Below are positions 32,146 to 43,145 of a stretch of DNA of 64,000 bases, in pieces. Position 1 is the first letter of the stretch. Each line of letters starts with the position of its first letter. Origin of the DNA: Paraconiothyrium sp. Pb-2020 (Eukaryota; Ascomycota; Dothideomycetes; Pleosporales; Didymosphaeriaceae); the NCBI GenBank assembly GCA_022419385.1, contig JAJUBI010000007.1, positions 2,637,768 through 2,701,767 of the forward strand. The letters are read 5' to 3'. A program made the translations under genes and the position numbers. The notes beneath the pieces are model-generated. The model was not told the DNA's origin, made no database searches, and was given only the letters and a program-made list of their open reading frames with translations.

Positions 32146-33186
32146 TCGCATCGCCCCTGTGCTGTTAGGTTGTTCGTCCTTTTTGTATCATGCTGCTCTT
32201 TCTTGAGATACCCCTGCGCAAACCTTTCTGGGTATCTCTTAAGAAACATGTTAGGATACAGACTTTCTTCTGTACTATCCTTCTGTCATATTTCGCACAT
32301 CAATGTATATCTGTTTAACTGTTATGGAATGTTGATATTTCAATACGAAAACTAAAAAAACCATTCGTGTGCGTAACTGGGTGACTGCTTGTGCTTCGTT
32401 CGGTGACATCTTGAGCCCAGTACTGGCGTTATGCATAAACTCAAAAGATACCATGACCAGGGCATGGACGCCTTCCGCTACAGCATCGAGCTTTCGCTGG
32501 TGGCAGCTGCATGTGGAGGGATGTTGCGGTATTCTGATGCATGTGGCTCTGGAAGTCTTCGGCCAGAGACGGCGATGAACATCACAAATCCAATCAGCCG
32601 AATGCACATTGTGTGCAGTCTGCTAAGTCGGGTCTTATCCATTGTTGTTCCCCTCCATTGCGGTGTTTCGGCCAATATGGTGGCGCGTGTGGTAGCGGAT
32701 TCTGCTCATCAGCGTTCGCCTTGTGCATGTACGTCGCTGATCGTAGGAACAATGCGAAGAGGAAGCAGTATCAGGAAGCACATCAGGGCACCAAAACAAA
32801 GGATACGTGGAGAAGCGGGATGGACAAGAGCGCGAAAGAGTTGGCAGGTGGGGTAGACTACCAGCTAATCGTTGTGTTCGCAACCGTGGCATCGGGCAGG
32901 CACGACCAACTGCCCGCAACGGAAAGCAACTGCAACGTGACCAAACTTACCAGGCTGTTGGTACACGCCCAAGCATGAGGTCTTGGAAGCAACACGAGTG
33001 TCCAGGGCACAACAGTGTTCTTTCAGTGTTCATTGAGATGATTCTAAAACAAACAGCCTAAATACTCCACATAAAGCCGGAGGCGTCTATACTAGACGAC
33101 CGCTGTAAGTTTGCTAATCGTACACGGCCAAAGCCGAAAGCTAGCTCCTTAACCGTAAATCATGCAAGCGTCGAACTTTTATCACT
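32146..33186. other. 3' intergenic region between convergent genes
   Basis: About 1 kb between the stops of the Asp f 4-like gene and the BiP gene. Three overlapping 94-145 codon frames on both strands look like chance. The first 200 bases are T-rich and suit a 3' UTR. Confidence 0.55.
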
Positions 33187-35432
33187 TTACAACTCGTCGT
33201 GACCAGGCTCCTCGTCGGCACCCTCACCACCAGCTCCGCCATAAAGCTTGGAGGTGATGGGGTAGGCAACGTTGGAGAGCTTCTCAAACTGCTCGTCAAA
33301 GTCCTCAGTGGCAGCCGATGCGGCGTTCTCCTCAAGCCAGTCCTGAATCTCCTTGATGGCCTCAGTGATGGTCTCCTTGTCCTCGTCATCGATCTTGCCA
33401 CCGAGGCCATCGTCGTCGTTGACCTGGTTCTTCAGGTTGTAGGCGTAGTTCTCAAGCTTGTTGCGGGCCTCAATGCGCTCACGGGTAGCCTTGTCCTCAT
33501 CGGCGTACTTCTCGGCCTCTTCGACCATGCGCTCGATTTCCTCGGCGGAGAGACGGCCCTTGTCATTCGTGATGGTGATGCTCTCACCCTTGCCGGTGCC
33601 CTTATCGACAGCGGAGACCTTGAGGATACCGTTGGCATCGAGCTCAAAGGTGACCTCAATCTGGGGAACGCCACGAGGTGCGGGGCTATACTTGTTAGTC
33701 TTTGCTCGACATAGGTCAAATATGGTGAGGCAACTTACGGAATGTTCGTGAGCTCAAACTTGCCAAGCTGGTTGTTGTCCTTCGTCATTGATCGCTCTCC
33801 TTCGAAGACCTGGATCAGGACGACGGGCTGGTTGTCGGCGGCGGTAGAGAAGATCTGGCTCTTCTTGGTGGGAATGGTGGTACCACGCTTGATAAGATGA
33901 GTCATGACACCACCAGTGGTCTCGATACCAAGGGTAAGCGGGTTGACGTCCATGAGGATGATACCACCAGTAGCCTCGTCACCAGAAAGAACACCACCCT
34001 GAACGGCAGCACCGAAAGCGACAGCCTCATCGGGGTTCACGTCCTTGCGAGCCTTCTTTCCGAAGTACTCCTCGAGCATAGCCTGAACCTTGGGGATACG
34101 GGTAGAACCACCGACAAGAACAATGTCGTCAATGTCGCTCTTCTTGAGCTTGGCGTCCTTGAGAACCTGCTCAACCGGCTTGAGAGTCTTCTTGAACAGG
34201 TCGGCGTTGAGCTCTTCGAACTTAGCGCGGGTGAGGGTCTCGGAGAAGTCCTCGCCCTTGTGGAAAGATTCAATCTCAATCTTGGTGGTCTTCTGGGAAG
34301 AAAGCGTGCGCTTGGCCTTCTCTACCTCGCGCTTCAGCTTACCCATAGTCTTAGCGTCCTTGGTGATGTCAACACCCTTGTCCTTATTGTATTTCTTGAC
34401 GAAGTGGCTGATAACACGGTTGTCGAAATCCTCACCACCCAAGTGAGTGTCACCAGCGGTAGACTGGACCTCGAAAACGCCCTCCTCAATAGCCAAAATG
34501 GACACATCGAAAGTACCACCACCAAGATCGTAGACAAGGACCTGGCGTTCCTTCTTATCATCCTGCTTGTCGAGACCGTAGGCGAGAGCGGCGGCTGTGG
34601 GCTCGTTGACCACACGGAGAACGTTAAGACCGGCGATAGTTCCAGCGTCCTTAGTGGCGGCACGCTGGGCATCGTTGAAGTAGGCGGGGACGGTGACGAC
34701 AGCGTTCTTGACGGTCTCACCAAGGTAGCTCTCAGCAACCTCCTTCATCTTGCCCAAAACCATGGCGGAGACTTCTTCGGGGGTGAAAGTCTTCTCCTCG
34801 CCTTGAACCTCGACCTGGACGCGGGGCTGGCCACTCTGCGAACGATGTTAGCCACCGCATCGTGATGTGCATGATCAGAGCAATTTGCGTACCTTGCTGA
34901 CAACCTTGAAGGGGAAGTGCTTGATGTCGTTCTGGACCTCCTTCTCGTTGAACTTGCGACCGATGAGGCGTTTCTGCCACTTGTCAGGTTCTACCCCGCT
35001 TGGAGGCACAGATTGTACTCACGATGTCGAAGATGGTTCGGTGAGGGTTGCTCGCGTACTGGTTCTTAGCGGCGTCACCGACGAGGCGCTCCTCGTCGGT
35101 AAAGGCCACCCAGGAAGGAGTGATACGGTTACCTGTAGTAGAGTTGTTAGCTTCATCGCGTGGCGTACAAAGCGAGATGTGTGCTTACCCTGGTCGTTGA
35201 CCATGATCTCAACCTTGCCATTCTTCATAATACCGACACAAGAGTAGGTCGTGCCCAGATCAATACCGATGACAGGTCCACTGACGCTGCTCGAGTCTTC
35301 GTCCTTGAGAGGAGCCTGCTCATCAGCGCGGGCTGTCCGCGCCATCATCAGACCGCCAACGAGGACGAGGAGAAGGTAGAAGGCGATGCTCCATGTTGAG
35401 CGCCGGTCGGCGCCCCGCGATCGCCGCGCCAT
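33187..35432 (-). CDS. kar2: ER Hsp70 chaperone BiP
   Basis: Five exons on the minus strand, 35432-35189, 35132-35023, 34973-34893, 34835-33739 and 33685-33187, give 676 residues. The protein has an N-terminal signal sequence (FYLLLVLVGGLMMARTARA), the Hsp70 ATPase motifs GIDLGTTYSCVG, NEPTAAALAYG and YDLGGGTFDVS, the substrate-binding domain (FELTNIPPAPRGVPQIEVTF across the last intron), a helical lid and the C-terminal ER-retention signal HDEL. It folds proteins entering the ER, powers translocation through Sec63 and regulates the unfolded protein response. All four introns are GT-AG and 49-57 bases long. The start at 35432 (MARRSRGAD) is the first ATG; an upstream in-frame TTG is not used. 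The length matches fungal Kar2. Confidence 0.97.
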
Positions 35433-35620
35433 TGTGGTGATGTGTGTGCGGACGAAGGACAATTGCAAAAAGGTGCTTGCTCGTTAAGAGCGCTCGCGTG
35501 GTGTGGTGGAGCAAGCAGAGGCTCCGGGTATCTCAAGAAAGAAAAGGATAGGAAAGACAACTGGCGGTGGAGGGGAGTGGAGTGGAAGTGAGAGACAGAG
35601 CAGAGCCAGTCGTTGCGGCG

Positions 35621-35625
35621 TTATA
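35621..35625 (-). promoter_or_regulatory. TATA-like element of the BiP gene
   Basis: TATAA on the minus strand (CTTATAACG) about 190 bases before the ATG. A CT-rich run on the coding strand (35540-35600) lies between it and the start, as in many strongly expressed fungal genes. Confidence 0.4.
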
Positions 35626-35810
35626 AGGCGTTGGCGCTGGACTTTTAGTAGAGGCCATGTATGTGTAGCAGCGCATTGCCCGGGAAGCTGTTCACCGCCT
35701 TCTGTATCCGGGCAAGCGCGGGCAGAGAGAAGGTGCCACCTTGCCTGTTCGCGAGGCCCGAGAGCGCCCATCAGCCTCCATTTTCCCTATTTTCATGCAT
35801 TCTTACAGGA

Positions 35811-35842
35811 CACGTGTAGCGAGACCCGCTACTAGAAACTTC
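35811..35842 (-). promoter_or_regulatory. candidate stress-response elements (ACACGTGT and GAANNTTC)
   Basis: ACACGTGT lies at 35810-35817 and the heat-shock-type inverted pair GAAACTTC at 35835-35842, 380-410 bases upstream of the BiP start. The first has an ACGTG core like sites bound by Hac1-type bZIP factors; the second is a two-unit heat-shock element. Both are short and could be chance, but both are expected types for a BiP promoter. Confidence 0.35.
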
Positions 35843-37938
35843 CGCGTCTGTGCAAGCAGTCTGAAGGCGGCAATACTGGAAGATGCTCGGGAAAGCTAGA
35901 ATCCCGCGCCTGCGCCTTGCGGGACTGAACTCGTTGATATGGAGCTCTCCAACTGCAGCCCGTTGCATCTGGAAGCTGCAAGCATCTGTAGAGTCTCACT
36001 CCATCTACATCTCGGCTCCTCCAGTCCATCACCATGATTCCCCCCACCGCTCTCGACTATCGCCGCAGCCGTCTTTGCCAAGCGCCCCGCCAAAGGCCGC
36101 CTCGATATTTGAAACCGTGTCCTTTCCACGGCGGCGCCAGGCGGTCAAGGCGCCTTTGTTAGTCATCTTCCTTTCACTCTCCCCACCAATAGCCCACGCG
36201 ACGATCTGCAACGTCGCCATAACTTTTTGCCGCCGTCAACACCTGTCTGTCCGCATGGCCCAAACCGATGACTCTTTCACGAGGCAGCAATAATAATGCA
36301 GTGCTGGGATAATCGTATGCCGGTCTTGCATGGGTTCGAGACGATATCGACACGTAGTAATTCCGGTACGACTTTGACTCACAGAGAAGTCGATGTTGCT
36401 TTCTTGATCACCTGCATGGCTCGATACATGTGACATGCGCGAACATTGGAAGTATCGCCTTTGTACTTTTGATGCGAACCCGATGTCTCCTATCCATGGT
36501 AGAGACACGACATTCACGGTACACAGCCTTGGTGCGGCGCCTACCCCATGCACATTGATGGATGAATACCAAGCTTTGTAGCGCATTTCTCCCAAATCTT
36601 ATAGAACGTATACCGTCAATTTTTTGTTCATGAAAGGGGATTTTCGAACCCATCGATCGCAGCACTAAAGGGTTGGCAGATGAAAGGCCAATAACGTCGG
36701 CTTCAAGTAATCGCCAGGGGACACCAAGGCCGTAGATTACCGTCACACCGGCTCTTCTTGGACTGTTTGCGCATGTACAAACATGTGAGTAGAATGCACT
36801 TGACGTGAGTGCCTTTGCTCTCCCAATCGTTTGCGCAACCTTAAGGTCGCGGATGATGTTCCACGTATTCAGGTGCTTTCGCTTACGCAACATCTGCATC
36901 ATATCAGTCTACCGACAATGGGATAGAGACAACAGGGTTTCTCTAGAAGGCAAAGGGAGTGCCCGACAAGTCAAGGCTCAGCACTGCGATCACTTTGCTC
37001 GATATGGTATCCTTTAGACTGTCGAACACAGCACTAAAGGCTTGGACGGCGAGCTTCGGCGAATGTTGATGCTGTGGTGTCACCAAGGTCATGAACCTAA
37101 CCGATTTAATTCTTCAGACGTCTCACCCTATGCAGGGTGAGTGTGTTACATGGAGCTGGGAAATTCTCGAAGCTACTGTATTGAGGTTCGGAGGTGAGGA
37201 CCAATCGTGTTCGGTCCGAAAAGGGTGAGCGATTACTGGACCTGCTTCACAACGGGCAACATGCTTTTGTCGTCGGTCTCAACAAGCATTCCTGTGTAGA
37301 CTTACTAACAAGTCCCCATATTCCTGCATCAATGCTTGAAATCGCCGGTGAAGACCTCGATCGCTTGCTGACAGATTCGGGGCAGCCATTCGGAGCGGCG
37401 TGGTGGCCCGACACCACCGAACGCTCTTCACAGTTAAGTGGGCTGCTTAGAAAAACTACAAGTGTTGTAATTGGTCAATAGGACGTTGATAGAGAAGTCG
37501 ATATTGATGAGCCAGCCGATAGACGGTAGGTAGGCCTCTCTGATTGCACCTTGATGGCTTTTGTAGCAGCAGCTGTTGCATACTGGGGTTCCGATTTGAG
37601 AAGGATTCCCCCTAGACACTTGCGTCTTGCATCAAAGTTTTCTATGCACAAAGTACACGTGAGGCACATTCAATCTACCGAACCATCTCGCCTTAGAAAT
37701 CAAGTTAGGCACGGTGGCGTGTTTTCCTTTCTGGGTTGGCGGGGCCTGTTTTATTTGCCCCGCGGCCAGGGTCCATTTGTTAATGGTTCCCACAGCACGT
37801 CACTAACCGCAGTCCCTTCCGAAGAGTGGGATAAGTATAAATCTCATGAGCGCGCCTCCTTGCCTCCCACTCTTCACTGCGTTGACAGCTGCACTTTATA
37901 CCCCAGTACATTTCAGTCTTTTGTGTTAATCACGAATT

Positions 37939-39364
37939 ATGACGACTACACAGCACGCGCACCATGCACTTCCGAAGACAGTGGAGGGGGAGGACCATCT
38001 TGTAAACAAGGCTGCACCTGGTGTATGTTACGACGAGTGACTATCGAGGAACTTCAATTAACAACCGCAGATCTCCTACTTCACACCTCTGCAAGATCCT
38101 GCAGCAGGAACGGCCTTGGGCATGAAGGATGGAAGCGATAAGATCCCTAAGCTCTTCAAGCCGCTCAAGATTCGTGGTCTTGAGCTCCAGAACCGCATTT
38201 TTGTACGTCCTTGAATTACGAACACAGAACAATCCTTACTTACGCTCGTAGGTCGCTCCTCTCTGCCAGTACTCTGCCGTTAATGGGCACATGACAGACT
38301 GGCACCTCACCCATATCGGCGGCATTGTTCAACGTGGACCAGGACTTACATTTATTGAAGCTACCGGCGTCGTCCCTGAAGGCCGCATCACTCCCCAGGA
38401 TGTCGGTCTCTGGCAAGATTCTCAGATCGAACCGATGGCCCGCGTTGTCGAATTCGCCCATTCTCAGAATCAGAAAATCGCCATCCAGCTCGCGCACGCC
38501 GGCCGCAAAGCTAGCACCGTTGCGCCATGGCTTAGCATGGGCGACGTCGCTACGGAGTCAATGGGCGGCTGGCCAAATAACGTCTATGGTCCCAGCGCCA
38601 TTGCCTTCAACGACAAGCACGCGCAACCGAAGGAAATGACCAAGCAGGACATCGAGAATTACAAGGCTGCCTTCAAGGCTGCTATCGGACGCGCATTGAA
38701 GGCTGGCTTCGACGCAATTGAAATTCACAACGCCCACGGTTACCTGCTGCACTCTTTTCTCTCGCCTGCGTCTAACAAGCGCACCGATGAGTATGGTGGC
38801 TCCTTCGAGAACCGCATCCGCCTCACCCTCGAAGTGGTCGAGATCGCTCGTGCAGCCATTCCCGATACTATGCCCCTCTTCCTCCGAATCAGCGCCGATG
38901 ACTGGCTTCAAGAGGCTGGAATCGAGGGCTGGACCATTGACCAGACCGTACGTCTCGCCGAGATTTTGGCTACGAAGGGCGTTGATGTGCTCGACGTATC
39001 TTCCGCTGGTCTCCACGAACAGCAAAAGATCAAGGGCGGGCCCGGATACCAAGAGCCGTTCGCCAAGGCGGTCAAGGACAGGGTCGGCGACAAGCTGCTT
39101 GTGTCTGCCGTAGGCTCCATTACGAACGGAGATCAGGCGAACGGATACCTCGAGAACGACAACCTTGATATCATATTCGCGGGACGCATGTTCCAGAAGA
39201 ACCCGGGTCTCGTGTGGGCGTGGGCAGATGACCTTGGTGTGGAGGGCCGATGGGCGAACCAGATTCGATGGGGCTTCGGTGGCAGGGGTTCCAAGGGCGG
39301 GCCTAAGACGAAGACGAGCAATGAAGCCGAATTCCGAGAGCACAAGAAGCAGTCTTCCCTATAG
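37939..39364 (+). CDS. Old Yellow Enzyme-family NADH:flavin oxidoreductase (YqjM-like)
   Basis: Exons 37939-38022, 38071-38202 and 38252-39364 give 442 residues. Exon 1 encodes a polar leader ending NKAAPG, which joins ISYFTPLQDPAAGTA in exon 2, the usual start of fungal YqjM-like enzymes. FMN and substrate motifs follow: APLCQYSA with the active-site Cys of the YqjM class, QLAHAGRKAS, the His/Asn pair in IHNAHGYLLHSFLSP, NKRTDEYGGSFENR, and the C-terminal phosphate-binding region FAGRMFQKNPG. It reduces activated C=C bonds with NAD(P)H; the natural substrate is unknown. It converges on the DHA2 transporter gene, with 257 bases between stops. A shorter start at 38122 would miss the family's conserved first residues. 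Confidence 0.9.
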
Positions 39365-39621
39365 ATTCTTACACGTCCATGAGTAAAGTTTTATAGACTA
39401 GAAAGAGAGGAGGAAATGCTGTCAGCGTATAGAGTAGGAGAGCATTTACTGGAGTTGTTTGATTCATCTTCGGCCAAATATAATATATGCTTCTATCCTT
39501 CAATGTCCCCGTAAATGACCAAGTCTATCATGAAGGTTTTCCCTTCAGGTGAATGATATATAGCGCGAAAGCAATCAAATTACCTAGCACTCCGCACGTT
39601 AATTTCTTAGCTATGTGTAGC

Positions 39622-41505
39622 TCATATCCCACTCTCTGACATTACCTCCATCCCTTTCTCCACATCCTCCAGACACTTCTCCACCTCTGTCGCCATCACC
39701 GGACTCCCTGGCGCAGTTCCCATGGGCGTTCCTCCCGCGCTCTTCGGAATCTTCAATCCATAGGCACTATCCAGCGTCTTCCGCATTTCATGCTCTTTCT
39801 CAAACCACGCGGTGGAGAATCCTACAACAGCCAACACGGCAAATAGTATCCAGACGCACTTCAAGCTCTCTGTGAAGCCATGTATGATCTCAGCCTGCAC
39901 ATCTGGTTCAAATTTTTTAATGAAGCTGGCTGTAGCGCGCTGATAGGCTTGTCCCTTTCCGAGCTGAGTCTGTGCGGTTTTCGAGGAGATGCTTGGTAGT
40001 AAAGAGGCGAACCGCACGTTGAAAATCGCGCCCGGGATCGCTACGCCAAACAGTGACCCCGTGCCGCGAAGGAACGCCCATGAGCCGGATGATTGGCCAG
40101 TCGTGGTATCTGGAAGCTTGACTTGGACCGCGGGCAGCATGCTCGAGATGACGATGCCGGAGCCGGCGGCGGCGACCAGCTGGAACATCAGCCATGCGGG
40201 TACGGGTGTTTTCTTCGCGAGCGTAACGCAAAGTCCTAGTCCGAGCGCCATGCAGCCGAAGCCGATGATGTGGATAGGCTTGTAACGTCCCCAGCGGGTA
40301 AGAAGGGGGCCACCTGCGGCTGCGAGGACGACGATGACGAGTGTCGTAGGAAGGACTTCCAGACCTGACTGAGTGGGTGCGGAGCCCTTCACGGCTTGGA
40401 AGAAGGGCGGTAGGTAGAACTGGAAGCCGTAGGTTATGAAGCCATGGATTGTCGTGAGGGCGAAGGCGATATTCGTGGTGCGATTTGAGAAAACATCCTT
40501 CGGCATGATAGGGCTTGCACAGTACTTTGAGCGCTGGAAGAGCGCAAAACCAATGAAACCTGCGATGCTGAAGAAGAGCGGGATGACGATGGCGGGATGG
40601 TCCCAAGGGTGAGAAGCGCCGCCAGTGCTGAGAGCGACGAGCAGCATGATGACGGACGCAGTGAGGACTGTGGTGCCCCATATGTCCACCTTCTTAATCT
40701 CTTCTCTGACGTTCATGTTCTTCATTTTCAGGCCGCCGCCGACATGCAGCCAGAAATACATAATGATCATGGAGATCATGCACACCGGGATGTTGATGAG
40801 GAAGCACCACCGCCAACTACGCTCAGCAAAGACGCCTCCAAGGAGCGGTCCCAGAGTCGTCCCGACAGCAAAGACAGCATGCTTGATGGCCAAATAAGGA
40901 CCCCTGCGCCGGAGTGGGACTATGTCGCAAAGTATCATCTCAGCGAAGAGATCAATGCCGCCCGTTCCAAGGCCTTGCACAATGCGACCGAAGATCAGCA
41001 CTCCGCCTGAGTTCGCAGCGCCACAAATGGCGCTGCCGATAGCAAAAACGCCCACTGCCACCAACATAGGATACTTGCGACCCCACATGTCCCCTAGCTG
41101 GCCATAGAGGGGCTGTAGGATTGTGCTAGCAAGCAAGAATGCCGTAGCGACCCATGAGAATCGTGTACCGAGATTGAGCGCATCTGATATTGTTGGGAGC
41201 GCGGTGTTGGTGACGCTCCCTTCGAGAGCCGAAAGCAGAAGTGGGATGCAGATGGCGATAAAAGAACACCAAAACCCCTCCTCGCGTCTCCATTTCTGGC
41301 TAGGTGTTCGTGAAGGAAACGAGGGTAGAGTTGGGCGACTGTGTGCTCCTGTGCATGTTTCGCATGTTGCATGGCTACGTCTCAGTGCTCTTTTGGAGTC
41401 GTGCTCCCAACTTGGTCTTGAAGACAATGTCGTCCGCGAATCGGAAAAGTGCACGCTGGGTGCTGGCGAAGGTAGGGTAATCTTATTAAATGGCTCGCTC
41501 CGCAT
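39622..41505 (-). CDS. DHA2-type MFS drug:proton antiporter (14 helices)
   Basis: An intronless frame of 627 residues from the ATG at 41505; the in-frame codons above it start with TTG and are not used. After ~75 polar residues comes FWCSFIAICIPLLLSALEGSVTNTALPTI, helix 1 of the DHA2 family with its variant of the family motif. Motif A is GQLGDMWGRKYPML. Motif C-like text is VGTTLGPLLGGVFAERSWRWCFLINIP. The length and hydrophobic pattern fit 14 helices. Members export toxic compounds, mycotoxins or amino acids; the substrate is not readable here. The C-terminus is charged and ends VMSESGI. Lack of introns is common in the family. Its neighbour across a short convergent gap is a redox enzyme, so a shared substrate is possible but unproven. 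Confidence 0.9.
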   Translation of the reverse strand: MRSEPFNKITLPSPAPSVHFSDSRTTLSSRPSWEHDSKRALRRSHATCETCTGAHSRPTLPSFPSRTPSQKWRREEGFWCSFIAICIPLLLSALEGSVTNTALPTISDALNLGTRFSWVATAFLLASTILQPLYGQLGDMWGRKYPMLVAVGVFAIGSAICGAANSGGVLIFGRIVQGLGTGGIDLFAEMILCDIVPLRRRGPYLAIKHAVFAVGTTLGPLLGGVFAERSWRWCFLINIPVCMISMIIMYFWLHVGGGLKMKNMNVREEIKKVDIWGTTVLTASVIMLLVALSTGGASHPWDHPAIVIPLFFSIAGFIGFALFQRSKYCASPIMPKDVFSNRTTNIAFALTTIHGFITYGFQFYLPPFFQAVKGSAPTQSGLEVLPTTLVIVVLAAAGGPLLTRWGRYKPIHIIGFGCMALGLGLCVTLAKKTPVPAWLMFQLVAAAGSGIVISSMLPAVQVKLPDTTTGQSSGSWAFLRGTGSLFGVAIPGAIFNVRFASLLPSISSKTAQTQLGKGQAYQRATASFIKKFEPDVQAEIIHGFTESLKCVWILFAVLAVVGFSTAWFEKEHEMRKTLDSAYGLKIPKSAGGTPMGTAPGSPVMATEVEKCLEDVEKGMEVMSESGI

Positions 41506-43145
41506 TTCATTTGACGGATGACGGACTGCGCGTGCACTGCACGGACGAAGCAAAGCTGGAGTAGGCGTATCTAGTGTGAAGTGATGGGGGAATAGACTTT
41601 GAAAATTGCGAGAAGAAGACTGCGACTGTAGTCACCCGTGCCACACGGAAAGAATATGGTACGAACTGTGGTTCCATTACCCACGTCGTACCGCACGCTA
41701 GAATCTATAACCGCCCAACCTCATACACCGTGCCGTGCATCTGTGGGTAGGGCTCAACCATGCTAATTCCTTGTCATTACCCTTGGTCTCCATTGCTGGA
41801 AGAGCTGTGGGTGCGTGTTGAACGGACATGCAGGCTTGCGTCATGACCATCAAATCAATTCAAATGGGGCGATTGATGGTAATGGACCGATCAATAGAAT
41901 TGATACGCTGGGGCAGTAGTAAAATCAGAGTTGTGGAGACAAGTGTTGCGGGATGGAACTCGTCAGGGGCCTTGCGAGATACTGAAGGGGGGGCTAGAGT
42001 TGCTGGGAACTTTGCGCCAGGTCCGAGCCGTGGTTCCAGAGGAACGGTACTGCTCAACTTCGTGGGGAGCGGAGACAGTCTAATATCGACGCTCCCACAG
42101 GAAGATGAAATCTTACTAAGCCAGTGCCACATTCTCATCTATGTTGGCAGACTTGCTGGTTGCTTGAACTGAGACAAAAAAAATATTGGAAGGAGGGCCA
42201 TTTGACCATCTGTAATGGTTCACAGTGGCTCGTACAAACATTGATGGCCCTGACTTTCAAATACTGTCAAAAGAGAATCGCGATCAGTCGTTTCGTTTCG
42301 TAAGATCCAAATATAGGCGCAATATCTTCACCTAGGAGAGTGCGAAACAAGGGGTGCACGCGTAGGGGCGATGGGCTAGTGATAGGATATCCATCTGGGC
42401 GATAACGTGGTGGAGGCGCAGGGGAATCATTGGGAAGCGGCAGCCCATCCTCCACTTCTTCGCCAAAGCACTGTTTGGTATATCGTTCTTGGGACATCGG
42501 GACCAGCTACGGCGTGTGAATGTGAAGTTGAGGAATGGGCGTGTGTCCAGACCCGAAGTCGGCTAGCCGTTCGAAGCCTAGGGCTTTCACGTGTCGTTTT
42601 ACGTCATCTCATCTCAACATCGACTTTCGACCGCACTCACGACATCACGAAACACTAACGCTTTCGCCCCCGCATCCGCGTGTTCTGTCAATGGAAGAAT
42701 TTTCTAAGTGAATACTTCCAAAGCTGATCTAATAGGGCAATGCCACCTTGCGTTCTCTGGCAGTAGACACAGATCGCTGCTTCGCCTCAGAGTGCAGCCG
42801 AGCTGCCTCCGCTTACCGCGGTACTTCGGTACTTGCGCAGGACAAAGAGCCTCACGTGTAGCTACTAAACGGAAGCATCGAACAATAAGATCCACTATCT
42901 CTAGGAGCCTCGGCATTTCCTCATACCCGTCCCCTATGACTGGACTGTGGCCTTCGGCAACATGGAGACCATGGCTGAAGAAGCTAACTATCTCCACGAG
43001 CGCAATGTTGCTTAGCCCGAACGACCCACTGGGAGCCCGCGTGGGGATGCGCGTCACAGCTGGCATACCTTAGACTGTATATTAATGGAGACCGCAGGCC
43101 TGCCAAACGAATTGCATATTCCAATATTCGCCCAATTGATCCGCC
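41506..43145. other. intergenic region with one doubtful small frame
   Basis: About 1.6 kb. The minus-strand frame 42267-42497 has a true ATG and a Pro-rich 76-residue product (LPNDSPAPPPRYRPDGYP) but no known match. The other frames, such as 41828-42172 plus, are opposed by equally long antisense frames and look like chance. Confidence 0.4.
42267..42497 (-). CDS. possible 76-residue hypothetical protein
   Basis: It opens MSQERYTKQCFGEEVEDGLP and continues as a Pro-rich polar segment ending in a short hydrophobic stretch. No signal peptide, domain or partner exon is visible. Composition is protein-like, but the length is within chance range. Confidence 0.27.
   Translation of the reverse strand: MSQERYTKQCFGEEVEDGLPLPNDSPAPPPRYRPDGYPITSPSPLRVHPLFRTLLGEDIAPIFGSYETKRLIAILF

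Larger units (their letters stand above)
35433..37938. other. divergent promoter region between BiP and the Old Yellow Enzyme
   Basis: About 2.5 kb. The left 400 bases hold the BiP promoter. The remainder has only overlapping short frames. The phrase AGCACTAAAGG[GC]TTGG occurs near 36663 and again near 37028, each followed 45-55 bases later by CACCAAGG, hinting at a diverged duplicated element. No gene is supported. Confidence 0.45.

Noticed and set aside
31075..32151. 358-codon minus-strand open frame opposite the Asp f 4-like gene
   Set aside because: It is a shadow of the strong GC-ending codon bias of the real gene; its product is a featureless Gly/Val/Ala run and it crosses the real intron.
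33897..34865. 322-codon plus-strand open frame opposite BiP
   Set aside because: Antisense shadow of a highly expressed Hsp70 gene; it has no domain and covers BiP's intron.
36630..36720. GGGTTCGAAAATCCCC on the minus strand, like a tRNA T-arm
   Set aside because: The five-base T stem does not pair around the seven-base loop, and no acceptor or anticodon stem is found around it.
38558..39343. 261-codon minus-strand frame opposite the Old Yellow Enzyme
   Set aside because: Antisense shadow; the plus strand has all flavoenzyme motifs.
39917..40681. 254-codon second minus-strand frame within the DHA2 transporter
   Set aside because: Same-strand shadow in another phase, His/Arg-rich, without helices.
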